The notes under the pieces: model-generated
Databases searched by the model: none
What the model was told of the DNA's origin: nothing
What the model saw: the letters and a program-made list of their open reading frames with translations, nothing else
In this document: piece by piece, positions 8,887-18,402 of the stretch
How the letters are laid out: each line of letters opens with the position of its first letter
Numbering within the stretch: position 1 is the stretch's first letter
Assembly: GCA_965249035.1 (NCBI GenBank)
Contig: CBDFKV010000006.1
Coordinates: forward strand, 310,001 to 374,000
Source: CBDFKV01 sp965249035
Lineage (GTDB): Bacteria > Pseudomonadota > Gammaproteobacteria > Arenicellales > Poriferihabitantaceae
Length of the DNA stretch: 64,000 bases
Direction: 5' to 3'
Position numbers and translations under genes: made by a program

Positions 8887-10344
8887 ATGAGCAAAGAGAC
8901 TCACAAGAAGGTCGGTGTATGGATTCGCACATCTACCGACCTGGACTCCCAAAAGGATGCCCCTGAGCATCACCTTGAGCGTGCAAAAGCATATTGCTCG
9001 TTCAAAGAGTGGAAGATCGTTGAGGTCTATGATCTATCTGCCACATCAGGCAAAGCAGTCCTTGATCTTCCAACTACCAAGCAAATGCTTGAAGACGTTC
9101 AAACAGGGAAAATCACTGGACTGATTTTTTCGAAGCTTGCAAGACTTGCACGATCTACAAAGGAACTTTTAGAGCTAGCTGACTTCTTCAAAAAGCACAA
9201 TGCTGACTTGATTTCCTTAGGCGAGTCAATCGACACATCTACTCCAGCCGGTACTCTATTTTTTACAGTTTTGGCAGCCCTGGCTCAGTTTGAACGAGAA
9301 GAGATAGCAGACCGTGTCAAGAAATCAGTTCCTATACGAGCAAAGCTTGGCAAAAGTACAGGTGGACAGGCTCCCTTTGGCTATAGCTGGAAAAATAACC
9401 AACTGAAGGTAAATTACGATGAAGCAATCATTGTCCGCAAAATGTTTGATATTTTCTCTGATAACCATCGAAAGAAAACAACTGCAAGATTGCTTAATGA
9501 AGCCGGACACAGAACGCGCAAAGGAGCCAATTTCTCAGATGCGACCATAGACCGCCTATTACGCAATCCGACTATGAAAGGTCTGCATCGTGCCAACTAC
9601 ACCCAAAGCAGAGGAGAAGGTAAACACTGGGATATAAAGCCGGAAGATCAGTGGGTCTACTCAGAGGTAGAACCGATTGTATCTGAGCAGCTTTGGGAGG
9701 ATGTAAACGAGTTTTTGGATAACCAACGCAAGTCCAGAAGAAAGGTAGCTCGCAAACCGTCAAAGCATATGTTCTCAGGGCTTACGTTTTGTCACTGTGG
9801 ACAGAAAATGTATGTACTGTCAGGCTCCCCCTCATACACCTGTACTAAGTGCAGAAATAAGATCCATAAAGACGATCTTGAATCAGTTTACGAAACCCAG
9901 CTAGAAGAGTTCCTGTTATCACGGGATGAAATCGAGAAATATGTGTTAACAGCTAACACAGCGCTGCAAGACAAGAAAGACCAACTGAATCTCCTCAAAA
10001 AGCAAGAACAAGAAGTGAGTTCTCAGATGGATAAGCTTTACGATCTGTACATGTCAGAAGCTATCGGTAAAGCTGGATTTGAAAGAAAGAATAGCCCTCT
10101 TGAAGGTCGGCTAGTTCAAATCAAGTCTGAATTACCGACTCTAGAAGGCACAGTCAAGGCTATGGAACAAAAAGCACTATCTTCTGAACACATAGCTTCT
10201 GAAACAGCTTGGCTACATGGTAAGTGGTCAAGTTTATCTTTAGATAACAAACATAAGGTAATAGAGCTAATTACCGATAAGATTGTTATCCACAATAACG
10301 AAGTTGAACTACACTTCCATTACTTACCCTTTTCGACAAACTAA
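8887..10344 (+). CDS. Large serine recombinase (integrase)
   Basis: A 485-residue site-specific recombinase. The N-terminal resolvase domain (about 8-150) has the catalytic Ser16 in WIRTSTD and the conserved arginine-rich segment SKLARLARS. The recombinase domain follows (about 165-270), then a zinc ribbon with CHCG near 302 and CTKC near 319, a coiled coil (about 350-425) and a short tail. This is the architecture of large serine integrases that insert elements at a single chromosomal site. Its 3' end is about 90 bp from the break in comM, so it most likely catalysed that integration. No recombination directionality factor is recognised. An AAGG site lies eight bases before the ATG. Confidence 0.93.
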   Translation: MSKETHKKVGVWIRTSTDLDSQKDAPEHHLERAKAYCSFKEWKIVEVYDLSATSGKAVLDLPTTKQMLEDVQTGKITGLIFSKLARLARSTKELLELADFFKKHNADLISLGESIDTSTPAGTLFFTVLAALAQFEREEIADRVKKSVPIRAKLGKSTGGQAPFGYSWKNNQLKVNYDEAIIVRKMFDIFSDNHRKKTTARLLNEAGHRTRKGANFSDATIDRLLRNPTMKGLHRANYTQSRGEGKHWDIKPEDQWVYSEVEPIVSEQLWEDVNEFLDNQRKSRRKVARKPSKHMFSGLTFCHCGQKMYVLSGSPSYTCTKCRNKIHKDDLESVYETQLEEFLLSRDEIEKYVLTANTALQDKKDQLNLLKKQEQEVSSQMDKLYDLYMSEAIGKAGFERKNSPLEGRLVQIKSELPTLEGTVKAMEQKALSSEHIASETAWLHGKWSSLSLDNKHKVIELITDKIVIHNNEVELHFHYLPFSTN

Positions 10345-10440
10345 ACAAAGCAAGCAAATTAAACATTAGCCAGTAAACAGCGAGGAACCCCCATGTCTGC
10401 GTTCGCAAAAAGACTCGCAACATGGCAACGCAACAACACG
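10345..10440. other. Probable attachment junction between element and comM
   Basis: On the minus strand, comM similarity stops right after the codons for Met-Asn-Pro-Cys at about 10436. Beyond it the DNA no longer encodes the expected Pro-Cys-Gly continuation and leads within 90 bp to the end of the recombinase gene. The core dinucleotide cannot be fixed without the other junction, which is off the left edge. Confidence 0.65.
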
Positions 10441-11476
10441 GATTCATTGCCGCCACTAAAACGATTGCTGCCGGGTACTGATTACTGCGTGCGGCTCGTG
10501 ATATGGTGACTCGGCCTGACTCCAGTGGCTCTCGCAGGGTTTCTAGTACTTTGCGATCGAACTCGGTCAGCTCATCCAAAAATAAAACACCATTATGTGC
10601 TAAGGAAATTTCACCAGGCTGGGCGTTGCTGCCACCCCCTATAATCGCTGCACCTGAGGCACTATGGTGCGGCGCTCTAAATGGACGTTGACGCCACTGG
10701 GTGATATCAAAGCCATGGTGACTCAACGATTGCACTGCAGCTGATTCTAAAGCCTGATCGATACCCATCCGTGGCATCAATCCAGCCAAACGACTTGCCA
10801 GCATAGTTTTGCCGGTGCCAGGCGGGCCATAAAACAATAGATTATGCTGGCCAGCCGCCGCAATTTCGAGCGCCCGTTTTGCAAAGGCTTGGCCCTTGAC
10901 GTCTGATAGATCACCACCAGCCACAGAGGTTGTAGGCTCTACCACTTCGGGCTGATCAAGCACATGCTGACCGGATAAAAAACCCACCACTTCCAGCAAA
11001 TGACCGGCTTGATAGATAGTCACATTAGGAACCAAGGCTGCCTCGGCAGCGCTTGCTGAAGGGACAATGAAACTTAAATCACCTGCTCTTAAAGAGAGTG
11101 CTGTCACCAATACCCCATCAGTTTTTCGCAGCGAGCCATCCAGCGCCAGCTCACCAATAAATACCTTGCCTTGCAAGGATTCCAAGGGTAGCTGGCCTGA
11201 CGCTGCCAAAACACCCAACGCAATGGCCAAATCATAACGCCCACCCTGCTTGGGTAAATCAGCGGGTGCTAAATTAACGGTGATGCGTTGCCGGGGGAAT
11301 TCGAAATTGGAATTGATGATCGCACTACGAACCCGGTCACGGCTTTCACGGACTGCAGCCTCGGGTAAACCAACAATCGCAAACGCAGGCAACCCACGGG
11401 TAATATGAACTTCGACGCTAACCTGTAAAGCCTGAATACCACGTTCAGCTCGGCTTTCTACGGTGGCTAACGACAT
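10436..11476 (-). pseudogene. comM: comM, 3'-truncated by the integrated element
   Basis: ComM (YifB) is the hexameric helicase that extends branch migration of incoming DNA in natural transformation. The first 347 residues are present: the N-terminal domain beginning MSLATVESRAERGIQA, the Walker A site GPPGTGKT and the Walker B region NGVLFLDELTE. The frame leaves homology after LVAAMNPC and continues for 49 unrelated residues to 10286. The usual length is about 500 residues, so the sensor and C-terminal parts are missing. The remaining 3' piece should lie at the far end of the element, outside this window. It is followed upstream by ubiK, a usual neighbour. Confidence 0.92.
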
Positions 11477-11496
11477 CCTGTCCGCATCACATGTGG

Positions 11497-11721
11497 CTAG
11501 TGAGTATCGTCTTCCAGATCAGCAAGACGCTGTTCAAGCAGGGCTAGTTTTTCTCTGGTTTTCGCTAAGACCCGGCGTTGCACATCGAATTGCTCTCGAG
11601 TGACCAAATTCATCTCTGAAAAATGGGTTTGCAAGCGGTGCTCAATGCTGTGCCGCAGCTCCTTTCCAAGCTCAGGAGGTAATAGAGAAGACAGGGAATC
11701 AGCTAATTTATCAATCCGCAT
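11497..11721 (-). CDS. ubiK: Ubiquinone biosynthesis accessory factor UbiK
   Basis: A 74-residue protein of the UbiK/YqiC (BMFP) family. In E. coli it partners with UbiJ to support late steps of aerobic ubiquinone synthesis and trimerises through a coiled coil. The start MRIDKLADSLSSLLP and the C-terminal heptad helix ending LEQRLADLED match the family in length and layout. It lies 6 bp downstream of surA and 20 bp upstream of comM on the same strand. Confidence 0.9.
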   Translation of the reverse strand: MRIDKLADSLSSLLPPELGKELRHSIEHRLQTHFSEMNLVTREQFDVQRRVLAKTREKLALLEQRLADLEDDTH

Positions 11722-11727
11722 TGATCA

Positions 11728-13020
11728 TTACTCCACAATTTCGATATAGGCCATTTGCCGCAAATCGTTGACTAAATCTTCTATTTGTTCGTTTAGCTTT
11801 TGCGAAAATAATGCTTGCCGCGCTTGCTGTTCCGCAGGGCTACCTGCTTGCTTTGCAACCCGCTGACCTAACACTTCGATCAAGTGATAACCGAACTGGC
11901 TACGCACCGGCCCACTCACTTGATTCAGGGGTAAGGCAGTCATCGCAGCACTAAACTCGGACACTACATCGCTCGCTTTAATCCAGCCAAGCGCGCCACC
12001 CTTAGTACCCGAACCAGGGTCATCGGATTCAGCCTCGGCAAGTGATTCGAATGAGACTCCTGCCACCAGCTTATCGACAAGCTGCATTATTTGCTGCTTG
12101 ACCGCGGCATCGTCTTGACCTTTTTGAACCCGCTTTAGAATATGACGAACCTGATATTCTTCCACACCAGTAACACCACCGCCCCGCTTATCTTTCAACC
12201 GAATGAGATGATAGCCGTTCGGCCCTTCAACCACATCGGCGAGCTGCCCACGACTCAGCCCCTTAATCACGCTTACAAATAAATCAGGAAGCTCTGACTC
12301 TGCTTTCCAACCCAAATCGCCATTCTCTGCGCCCACTTTTAACTCAGGGTGTTTTGCTAACAAGGTCGCTATTGAGGTGCCGTTAGCGAGGTCACTGTGA
12401 ACTGAGTCAGCCAAGGCACGCAACCGTTTCCGATCAGAGTCGCTGGCTGTATTAGGAGCCGACACCAGCACATGCTCCAATGCATAATCCGTATTAATTT
12501 GAGCCTTTAAGGCGGGATTATTGTCGACAAATGTTTCGACTTCGCCAGGCGTTACGGTAACGCGGGGAGCAATGCGTTGGGTAATAAATTGCTCAACCGC
12601 GAGGCGCGTTTTAAGGTTTTGTCGAAAAACTTCAGCATCTATCCCAGCCGCTGACAACTGGCTAGCAAACTGGGTTTTAGTCAACTTGTTTTGCCCCGCT
12701 AGACGCTCAAAAGCAAGCTCAGCCTCGCCGGAAGCAATTTCAACACCGCTCAAGCTCCTCGCTCGCGCAGATAATAATAAGTCGTGAATAATGGTATCGG
12801 TGGGCTCTGCATCCAACTGGGGCTGATACCGCTGTCCCGGCTTGAAACCGGGCTTATTAAGCTGATGAATCGCCGCCAGTGATTGGAATTCTTTAGCAGT
12901 CACTGCGCGATCATTGATAATCAGCACCACTTCGTCAATCGATTGTGCTTGCGCCAAACCCCCATAAATCATGCCGACAGCACATAAGGAGGCTGTCAAT
13001 ATTCGCCTAATCGTTAACAT
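11728..13020 (-). CDS. surA: Periplasmic chaperone and peptidyl-prolyl isomerase SurA
   Basis: A 430-residue protein that escorts outer-membrane proteins, LptD among them, to the Bam complex. A signal peptide ends near AQAQ at residues 23-26. The N-terminal chaperone domain spans about 27-170, followed by two parvulin domains at about 178-278 and 288-389 and a C-terminal helix. The length equals that of E. coli SurA. It is 30 bp downstream of lptD, the conserved gene order. Confidence 0.96.
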   Translation of the reverse strand: MLTIRRILTASLCAVGMIYGGLAQAQSIDEVVLIINDRAVTAKEFQSLAAIHQLNKPGFKPGQRYQPQLDAEPTDTIIHDLLLSARARSLSGVEIASGEAELAFERLAGQNKLTKTQFASQLSAAGIDAEVFRQNLKTRLAVEQFITQRIAPRVTVTPGEVETFVDNNPALKAQINTDYALEHVLVSAPNTASDSDRKRLRALADSVHSDLANGTSIATLLAKHPELKVGAENGDLGWKAESELPDLFVSVIKGLSRGQLADVVEGPNGYHLIRLKDKRGGGVTGVEEYQVRHILKRVQKGQDDAAVKQQIMQLVDKLVAGVSFESLAEAESDDPGSGTKGGALGWIKASDVVSEFSAAMTALPLNQVSGPVRSQFGYHLIEVLGQRVAKQAGSPAEQQARQALFSQKLNEQIEDLVNDLRQMAYIEIVE

Positions 13021-13050
13021 ATAATGATCTGATCGTAACCGGTGATGAAC

Positions 13051-15420
13051 TTAATTCCCTGACTGATTAGCACTAACGTGGCCTATACCGTCAAATTCCA
13101 AGGTCGCCATAACACTCTCTCGATACTCCCCATCGCTTTGCAAATTGCGGTTAAAGCTGACTCCCAAAGCCCAGCAACATGAGTCGTAGATCAAGCCAAG
13201 CGATGAAGAGCGCACCTCCGAGTCAGTGATGGAATAGCGCTGATCAGCAGTTACTTGCCACTGCGGAGTTAACGGCCAGTCCAACTGTAGGCGCAGGTCT
13301 TCTCTGTCTTCCGCGGTGGCCGTCGCGCCACGCGTGAAATAATAATCTACCGCAGCTTCACGGCGATGATCATCATCATATTTGATTCCCAAATTCCAAT
13401 TGCTGACTTCTCCATCATCCTGATCCCAGCGCAGAAAGCTGTTAACGTCTAAATCTTCGACCACCTCGGCCCTGACGTCCGCGAATATATCCGAGAAATC
13501 TGCTGTCTCTGGCTCGGATTCTGCATTCAAGCCAACCACTCGATCATCCAAATAAACCATCTGCCCGATACTTGCTTGCAAACGTTCGTCGCCCGTTTCA
13601 TCATCGATGATACGCGTCGTAACGCCTAACGCTATATGATGGTCGTCACCGATTCGGTCGCCGCCAAAAAAGCGCTCTTCCCGGAATAAGTAATTGTAAC
13701 TGCTGACCGTCCCATTACCGGTATCGAACAGCGGAAAATCCCCTTGGTCTTTTTCCTGTACGTTGACGTACATGATTCGAGGTTCCAACGTTTGCACCAA
13801 AGCGGTTTTTTCTGAACCGATATCGCGCTCAAAAAACAAGCCCGAATCAACGTAAAAAGCCGGCACTGAAGCCGATGGGCTGCTGTCACCCGTAGTAGCG
13901 TTATCCAAGCTATAACTCACGCTAGGCAGCGCAATTTTGGGCTTCAAAAAACCATAGATTGGCTCATAGGGCATACCGACCCAAGGCGTTGTACGTATAC
14001 GCGTACCGGTTAGCTTCTGGGCATTATCGTGATCAAAAGAAATGTATTCGGCGTCAAGCCCCAGTTCGATCGGGCCAAATTGCTCGGGATGCAAACTCAT
14101 GGTGATTTGCGGCAGACGATCGTAAGGCTTGTTATTAGCACTGCTTTGGTTCACTACCTCAAAGCTGCGGACACTGGCGTTAAGCGACAGCAGGCTGCTC
14201 GAGTAAATCAGCTCACCCGTTTGTGGCAAATAAGCTGAACCCGTGACATCAACGTCATTATTGAAATCGCTTAGATAATCGACGTCCGATACGTCTTGCA
14301 AGTCGACGCGTGCATTCCAGCGGTCACTGATTCGCTGCTGGTGATCAAAGCTGAACGCATGGCGTGCTTCGCCATTGTAGAGCTCATCTTCCGGCATGTA
14401 TTCAAGCTTAAGGTCACCATCGCTTTTTTCACTCATATAGCGAAACTCACCGTATAGCTGGGTACCACGCTCGCTGTGCCAAGTAGGCCGTAAAGTAGCA
14501 TCGTAAGTCGGCGCAAGGTTAAAATAATAGGGCATAGAAAGGACAGTGCCGGATAGATCATCTTGACCAATGGAAGGCGCTAAAAATCCGCTCAACCGCT
14601 GGTCCCCAATCGGAAATGTCATCCGCGGCGCATACAGAATCGGCACGCCTTTAAATAACAGTTTGACCCCTTTGGCATTGGCCAAGCCAGTCGCCAAATC
14701 GAGTTCGACCTCTTCACCCGTGATACGCACATCGCTATTTCCTTCAGGACATCGGGTAAACTCTGCATTTTTAAGGCGTTGAAAGGTTTGCCCTTCAATA
14801 TCAACAGAGTCGGCCGACACCCGGGTTTGGGAGCGCACCAGTCCTTTTTCTAGGTCTTCCGCCGCTTCATCGCTTGCCTGTGTCGCTGACACAATCCGGT
14901 TGGTCAGCGGCGCAAAAAATGAATAGTCTTCATTGTAGTTTTTACCGACCAATTTAGCAGCAGGTTCACGGTCAGAGAGGTACATCTTGGTAGCTCCAGC
15001 CTGCCCAATAAAGGTATCGACTTCCAGCTCCATTGACTCTGTTGTCAATAAGTCACCGCCTTCAGTATAAAACCGCACATCTCCTTCGGCCAACGCACTA
15101 TAATCGTCGCGATTGTAAGTAATCGAGTCCGCAAATACACCGCGCTTGCCTTGCACAATTTGAGCGCCACCGCTAATAACCACTTGATTAGCACCCTGCG
15201 CCTCTAGGCTATCGCCCTCAATCGCAATGTCTTCTCCATCTACTGCAGACTCTACAATCTGAGTGGGTAGGTTAATTCTAGGTTGTGGACACACGGCGTC
15301 ATCTTTTAAGAGCAAGATGGTCTCTCTTTCCTCAGCCATTATCGGCAAACACAACAGGCCAGTTATAAGGAGAGTTAAAGTCGAAACTAATGGCTTTGGA
15401 GTCTGATTTTTACGGCTCAT
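13051..15420 (-). CDS. lptD: LPS-assembly protein LptD
   Basis: This is the outer-membrane translocon that inserts lipopolysaccharide into the outer leaflet together with LptE. The start chosen is the ATG at 15420 (789 residues), because a signal peptide follows directly (hydrophobic core near residues 12-28, cleavage near IMAEE). The open frame reaches back to 15558, but those 46 extra residues are basic and look non-coding. The N-terminal OstA/jellyroll domain lies at about 50-200 of the mature part, then the LptD barrel. Cys residues usable for the inter-domain disulfides are present, including a CPE near the first third and a CC pair near the end. Confidence 0.95.
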   Translation of the reverse strand: MSRKNQTPKPLVSTLTLLITGLLCLPIMAEERETILLLKDDAVCPQPRINLPTQIVESAVDGEDIAIEGDSLEAQGANQVVISGGAQIVQGKRGVFADSITYNRDDYSALAEGDVRFYTEGGDLLTTESMELEVDTFIGQAGATKMYLSDREPAAKLVGKNYNEDYSFFAPLTNRIVSATQASDEAAEDLEKGLVRSQTRVSADSVDIEGQTFQRLKNAEFTRCPEGNSDVRITGEEVELDLATGLANAKGVKLLFKGVPILYAPRMTFPIGDQRLSGFLAPSIGQDDLSGTVLSMPYYFNLAPTYDATLRPTWHSERGTQLYGEFRYMSEKSDGDLKLEYMPEDELYNGEARHAFSFDHQQRISDRWNARVDLQDVSDVDYLSDFNNDVDVTGSAYLPQTGELIYSSSLLSLNASVRSFEVVNQSSANNKPYDRLPQITMSLHPEQFGPIELGLDAEYISFDHDNAQKLTGTRIRTTPWVGMPYEPIYGFLKPKIALPSVSYSLDNATTGDSSPSASVPAFYVDSGLFFERDIGSEKTALVQTLEPRIMYVNVQEKDQGDFPLFDTGNGTVSSYNYLFREERFFGGDRIGDDHHIALGVTTRIIDDETGDERLQASIGQMVYLDDRVVGLNAESEPETADFSDIFADVRAEVVEDLDVNSFLRWDQDDGEVSNWNLGIKYDDDHRREAAVDYYFTRGATATAEDREDLRLQLDWPLTPQWQVTADQRYSITDSEVRSSSLGLIYDSCCWALGVSFNRNLQSDGEYRESVMATLEFDGIGHVSANQSGN

Positions 15421-15592
15421 CGGGGTATTATCACTCGTCAATTGGGTGCGCGAAATTTGGCGGCTATCATAGCGCGAAACAGAGCGTAAATCTAACCTAA
15501 ATACCGCTTGATAACCTCGTTTTGATCGCAAGAATAGTGCTCTAAACTTGCTCATCACCCATGACTATTTTGTTGTATTTCATTGACTAACC

Positions 15593-16330
15593 TTGACATT
15601 GTCTAAAGCGAACAAATCAGTGGATGCCTTCATCCTTGCCGCAGGCCGCGGTGAGCGCCTACGCCCATTAACCGACCATACGCCTAAGCCATTAGTCACA
15701 ATTGGCGCGCTGAGTTTGATCGAAATTCATTTACTGCGGCTTAAAGAGGCAGGCTTTCGACGGATTATTATCAATATCAGCCACCTTGGCGAGATGATCC
15801 GGGATTACCTTGGCGATGGTAGTCGCTATGGCGTCTCCATTGTCTATTCACCTGAAGCCGATGGCGCACTAGAAACTGCGGGCGGGATTGTAAATGCGTT
15901 AGAACTGATCGAGAGCGAGCAATTTATCGTAGTAAATGCCGATATCTTCTGCGACTACCCTTACCACAATCTAATCACCCGCTTGCAGGACTCCAAAAGA
16001 GATCTAAACTGTCATTTAATTCTTGTGAAAAATCCAGCCCATCATCCTAGTGGTGACTTTTCACTAAAAGCCGACCAACTCATCTCCCCACAAAAGACCA
16101 ACGATAACTTTACCTTTGCAGGCATAGCCTGTTATCAAAGACAACTTTTTGCAACTATCGAACCCGGCAAACAACCGTTAAAACCCCTGCTGGACCAACA
16201 AATCAAACAGGCGCGGGTAAGTGGTGAACACTACGAGGGCTTATGGTATGACATCGGCACGCTACAGCGTCTTAACGTGGCCAAGCAAGACCCCAGCGTG
16301 CAAAAACTAATCAATACTCTACAAGCGTAG
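15593..16330 (+). CDS. murU: Nucleotidyltransferase, probable N-acetylmuramate 1-phosphate uridylyltransferase MurU
   Basis: A 245-residue sugar-nucleotide transferase with the signature AAGRGERLRPLTDHTPKPLV and metal-site Asp residues in NADIF. MurU activates recycled MurNAc-1-phosphate to UDP-MurNAc, bypassing MurA. Position beside lptD fits the Pseudomonas arrangement, where the kinase gene amgK lies between them; here amgK is absent from that place. The start is uncertain: TTG at 15593 gives the listed form, while GTG at 15620 matches the usual family N-terminus better. The last 12 bp overlap the end of convergent lipB. Confidence 0.8.
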   Translation: MTLSKANKSVDAFILAAGRGERLRPLTDHTPKPLVTIGALSLIEIHLLRLKEAGFRRIIINISHLGEMIRDYLGDGSRYGVSIVYSPEADGALETAGGIVNALELIESEQFIVVNADIFCDYPYHNLITRLQDSKRDLNCHLILVKNPAHHPSGDFSLKADQLISPQKTNDNFTFAGIACYQRQLFATIEPGKQPLKPLLDQQIKQARVSGEHYEGLWYDIGTLQRLNVAKQDPSVQKLINTLQA

Positions 16331-16930
16331 TGCTGCTACTAGACGGTTAGACACATTATCGGCAACCTCTTGCTGTGACACAGCAACGCCCAGTTTGGCT
16401 AAAGAAGTCACTTTCAAGCCCTCATAACCACACGGGTCAATGGCATCAAATGGTGTTAAATCCATATCAACGTTCAAGCTCAGCCCATGATAACAACAAC
16501 CCTTGCGAATCCTCAAACCAAGCGCTGCAATTTTTTGCTGATCGACATACACACCGGGAGCTCCTCCCCGACGGTCACCCGCAATGCCGTACGCCGCAAG
16601 TCCGTCAATAACTACCTGCTCAACCCTACTAACTAAACTTTTAGGACCCAGCTTCAATCGCTTGATATCTAGCAATAAATATATAATCAGCTGGCCAGGG
16701 CCATGATAAGTGATTTGCCCGCCTCTATCGCTCTTGACCACCGGCAATTGCTGACCACTTAAACGTGGAATATCATTGCAGCTCGTGCCTTGGGTATAAA
16801 CGGGATCGTGTTCCAGCAGCCAAATTTCGTCCTGCGTATCGGCACCACGATTGCGCGTGAATTGCTGCATTGCCGTTTGGGTGTCATGATAATCAACACG
16901 CCCAAAGTGGCGGATCAATGGCGCCAACAT
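16319..16930 (-). CDS. lipB: Octanoyl-ACP:protein N-octanoyltransferase LipB
   Basis: A 203-residue enzyme that moves octanoate from acyl carrier protein to lipoyl domains, the first step of lipoate synthesis. The conserved RGGQITYHGPGQ lies at 69-80, the catalytic lysine is Lys133 in QQKIAALG, and the catalytic Cys167 lies in DPCGYEG. It begins 7 bp after ybeD. lipA, which often follows, is not here. Confidence 0.95.
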   Translation of the reverse strand: MLAPLIRHFGRVDYHDTQTAMQQFTRNRGADTQDEIWLLEHDPVYTQGTSCNDIPRLSGQQLPVVKSDRGGQITYHGPGQLIIYLLLDIKRLKLGPKSLVSRVEQVVIDGLAAYGIAGDRRGGAPGVYVDQQKIAALGLRIRKGCCYHGLSLNVDMDLTPFDAIDPCGYEGLKVTSLAKLGVAVSQQEVADNVSNRLVAALRL

Positions 16931-16937
16931 CGTGCCA

Positions 16938-17222
16938 CTAGATCACCATGATCACATGCTCGTGATCAACCAGCGCTTGAAATAAGGCATCAATCGCCTC
17001 TCGATCAACCACGTCCACCTGCGCGGTTACGGCCAGATATTTTCCCGCTTTTGAATCTCGTGTTGACCACGCTGTTAGCTGACACCCTTTCTCGGAGAAA
17101 CTATCAACAACCGCCCTCACAATGGCCTCAAACGCCAAATCATTTTTGATGAAAATTTTGACCGCAATTTCACACGGAAACTGGATAATCTCCTCATCGC
17201 TATTGAGTTCTTTTGTTGCCAT
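16938..17222 (-). CDS. ybeD: YbeD-family (DUF493) protein
   Basis: A 94-residue protein with an ACT-like ferredoxin fold by family. It has the typical length, the FPCEIAVKIF start region and the closing residues HVIMVI. The function is not established in the family. It sits between dacA and lipB, 6 bp from the former and 7 bp from the latter, the order also seen in enterobacteria. Confidence 0.9.
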   Translation of the reverse strand: MATKELNSDEEIIQFPCEIAVKIFIKNDLAFEAIVRAVVDSFSEKGCQLTAWSTRDSKAGKYLAVTAQVDVVDREAIDALFQALVDHEHVIMVI

Positions 17223-17228
17223 TGTTAT

Positions 17229-18389
17229 CTAATTGAATATCCACATTTTGGCGCTATCGAATAACCGTTTCCACAACGGCCCTTGTGGATAGTCCTGCTT
17301 TGTTAGTAACTCGAACTGCATAATCGGCTGTGCGTTGAACAATAAGCTGGCGGCACCGACTACTTGCCCGGCTTGCAAAGGTGCTTCTAGCGCGCTTTCG
17401 GTCTGAAAATCCAGAGCCAAGCCCGCGCTACTGCCCCGTGGAACCGGCACTCTAAGCGCTCCGTCTTTAACCAGCTCCACCAAATTACCTTCGCCCTTAT
17501 ATAGTGGCACCTGCTTGGCCGCCTGACCTGGCTTAAGTACTTCGACCACATCGTAATTAGCAAACGCATATTCGATCAAGGACTGCGTCATCTGTACCCG
17601 CTTCCGGGAACTACTCGCGCCGAGAACTACGGCAATAAATCGCGCGCCATTACGCTCCGCAGAGCCAGCCAAACAATAGCCCGCCGCCTCGGTGTGCCCG
17701 GTCTTCAAGCCATCATAGCCGCTACCCAGCGCCAGCAAGCCATTACGATTATCTTGTTTGATGTCGTTGTACGTAAAGCTGGGCACCGCAAACAGTCGAT
17801 AGAGCGATGAAAAGTCACGAATCAGCGCACGAGACAATAGTGCCACATCAAATGCCGAAGTGTAATGCTCTGGGTCAGGCAGACCGCTGGCATTCACAAA
17901 ATGGCTGTCTAACAAGCCCAGCTCCGCCGCTTTTTGATTCATCATCGCCGCAAAGCCAATTTCGCTACCGCCCAGATATTCAGCCAATGCAACCGCCGCG
18001 TCATTGCCCGACTGAATAACCAGCCCTTTGAGCAAATCGTTGACGCTCACCCGAGTATCCACCTTCGCAAACATGCGAGAACCCGGCGACTGCCACGCTT
18101 TTTTGCTGATCAGCACCTGGTCAGATGTTTTCAATCTCCCCTGCACCAAGGCTTCAAAGGTGAGGTACGTCGTCATGAGTTTGGTTAGGCTGGCGGGTGC
18201 GGCATGTATACGCAAATTTTTTTCGTCCAGCACCCAGCCGGTATCTTGCTCCATCAGTACCCACGAGTCGACTTCTGGTTGCGGCGCGATTACCTTCGCT
18301 TGCAAAACCTCTGGCAATAATGCCATCTGCGCCACTGCCGAGTTAATCCCCAGGAAAACCGCTAAAAAAGGCAATAGAACTAACTTCAT
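17229..18389 (-). CDS. dacA: D-alanyl-D-alanine carboxypeptidase (PBP5/6 type)
   Basis: This periplasmic enzyme trims the terminal D-Ala from peptidoglycan pentapeptides. The start at 18389 places a signal peptide (cleavage AVA-Q near residue 20) directly at the N-terminus; the frame extends to 18446 without benefit. The catalytic motifs are SLTK (Ser67, Lys70), SGN and KTG, followed by the C-terminal PBP5 domain and an amphipathic membrane-anchoring helix ending WIFN. The length of 386 residues is normal. It is 13 bp downstream of rlpA. Confidence 0.95.
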   Translation of the reverse strand: MKLVLLPFLAVFLGINSAVAQMALLPEVLQAKVIAPQPEVDSWVLMEQDTGWVLDEKNLRIHAAPASLTKLMTTYLTFEALVQGRLKTSDQVLISKKAWQSPGSRMFAKVDTRVSVNDLLKGLVIQSGNDAAVALAEYLGGSEIGFAAMMNQKAAELGLLDSHFVNASGLPDPEHYTSAFDVALLSRALIRDFSSLYRLFAVPSFTYNDIKQDNRNGLLALGSGYDGLKTGHTEAAGYCLAGSAERNGARFIAVVLGASSSRKRVQMTQSLIEYAFANYDVVEVLKPGQAAKQVPLYKGEGNLVELVKDGALRVPVPRGSSAGLALDFQTESALEAPLQAGQVVGAASLLFNAQPIMQFELLTKQDYPQGPLWKRLFDSAKMWIFN

Positions 18390-18402
18390 CGTAACCCGAT
18401 GA

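Noticed and set aside
8887..11476. AbaR-type Tn7-like transposon in comM
   Set aside because: No tnsA, tnsB, tnsC or tniQ-like gene is present; a serine recombinase sits at the junction instead.
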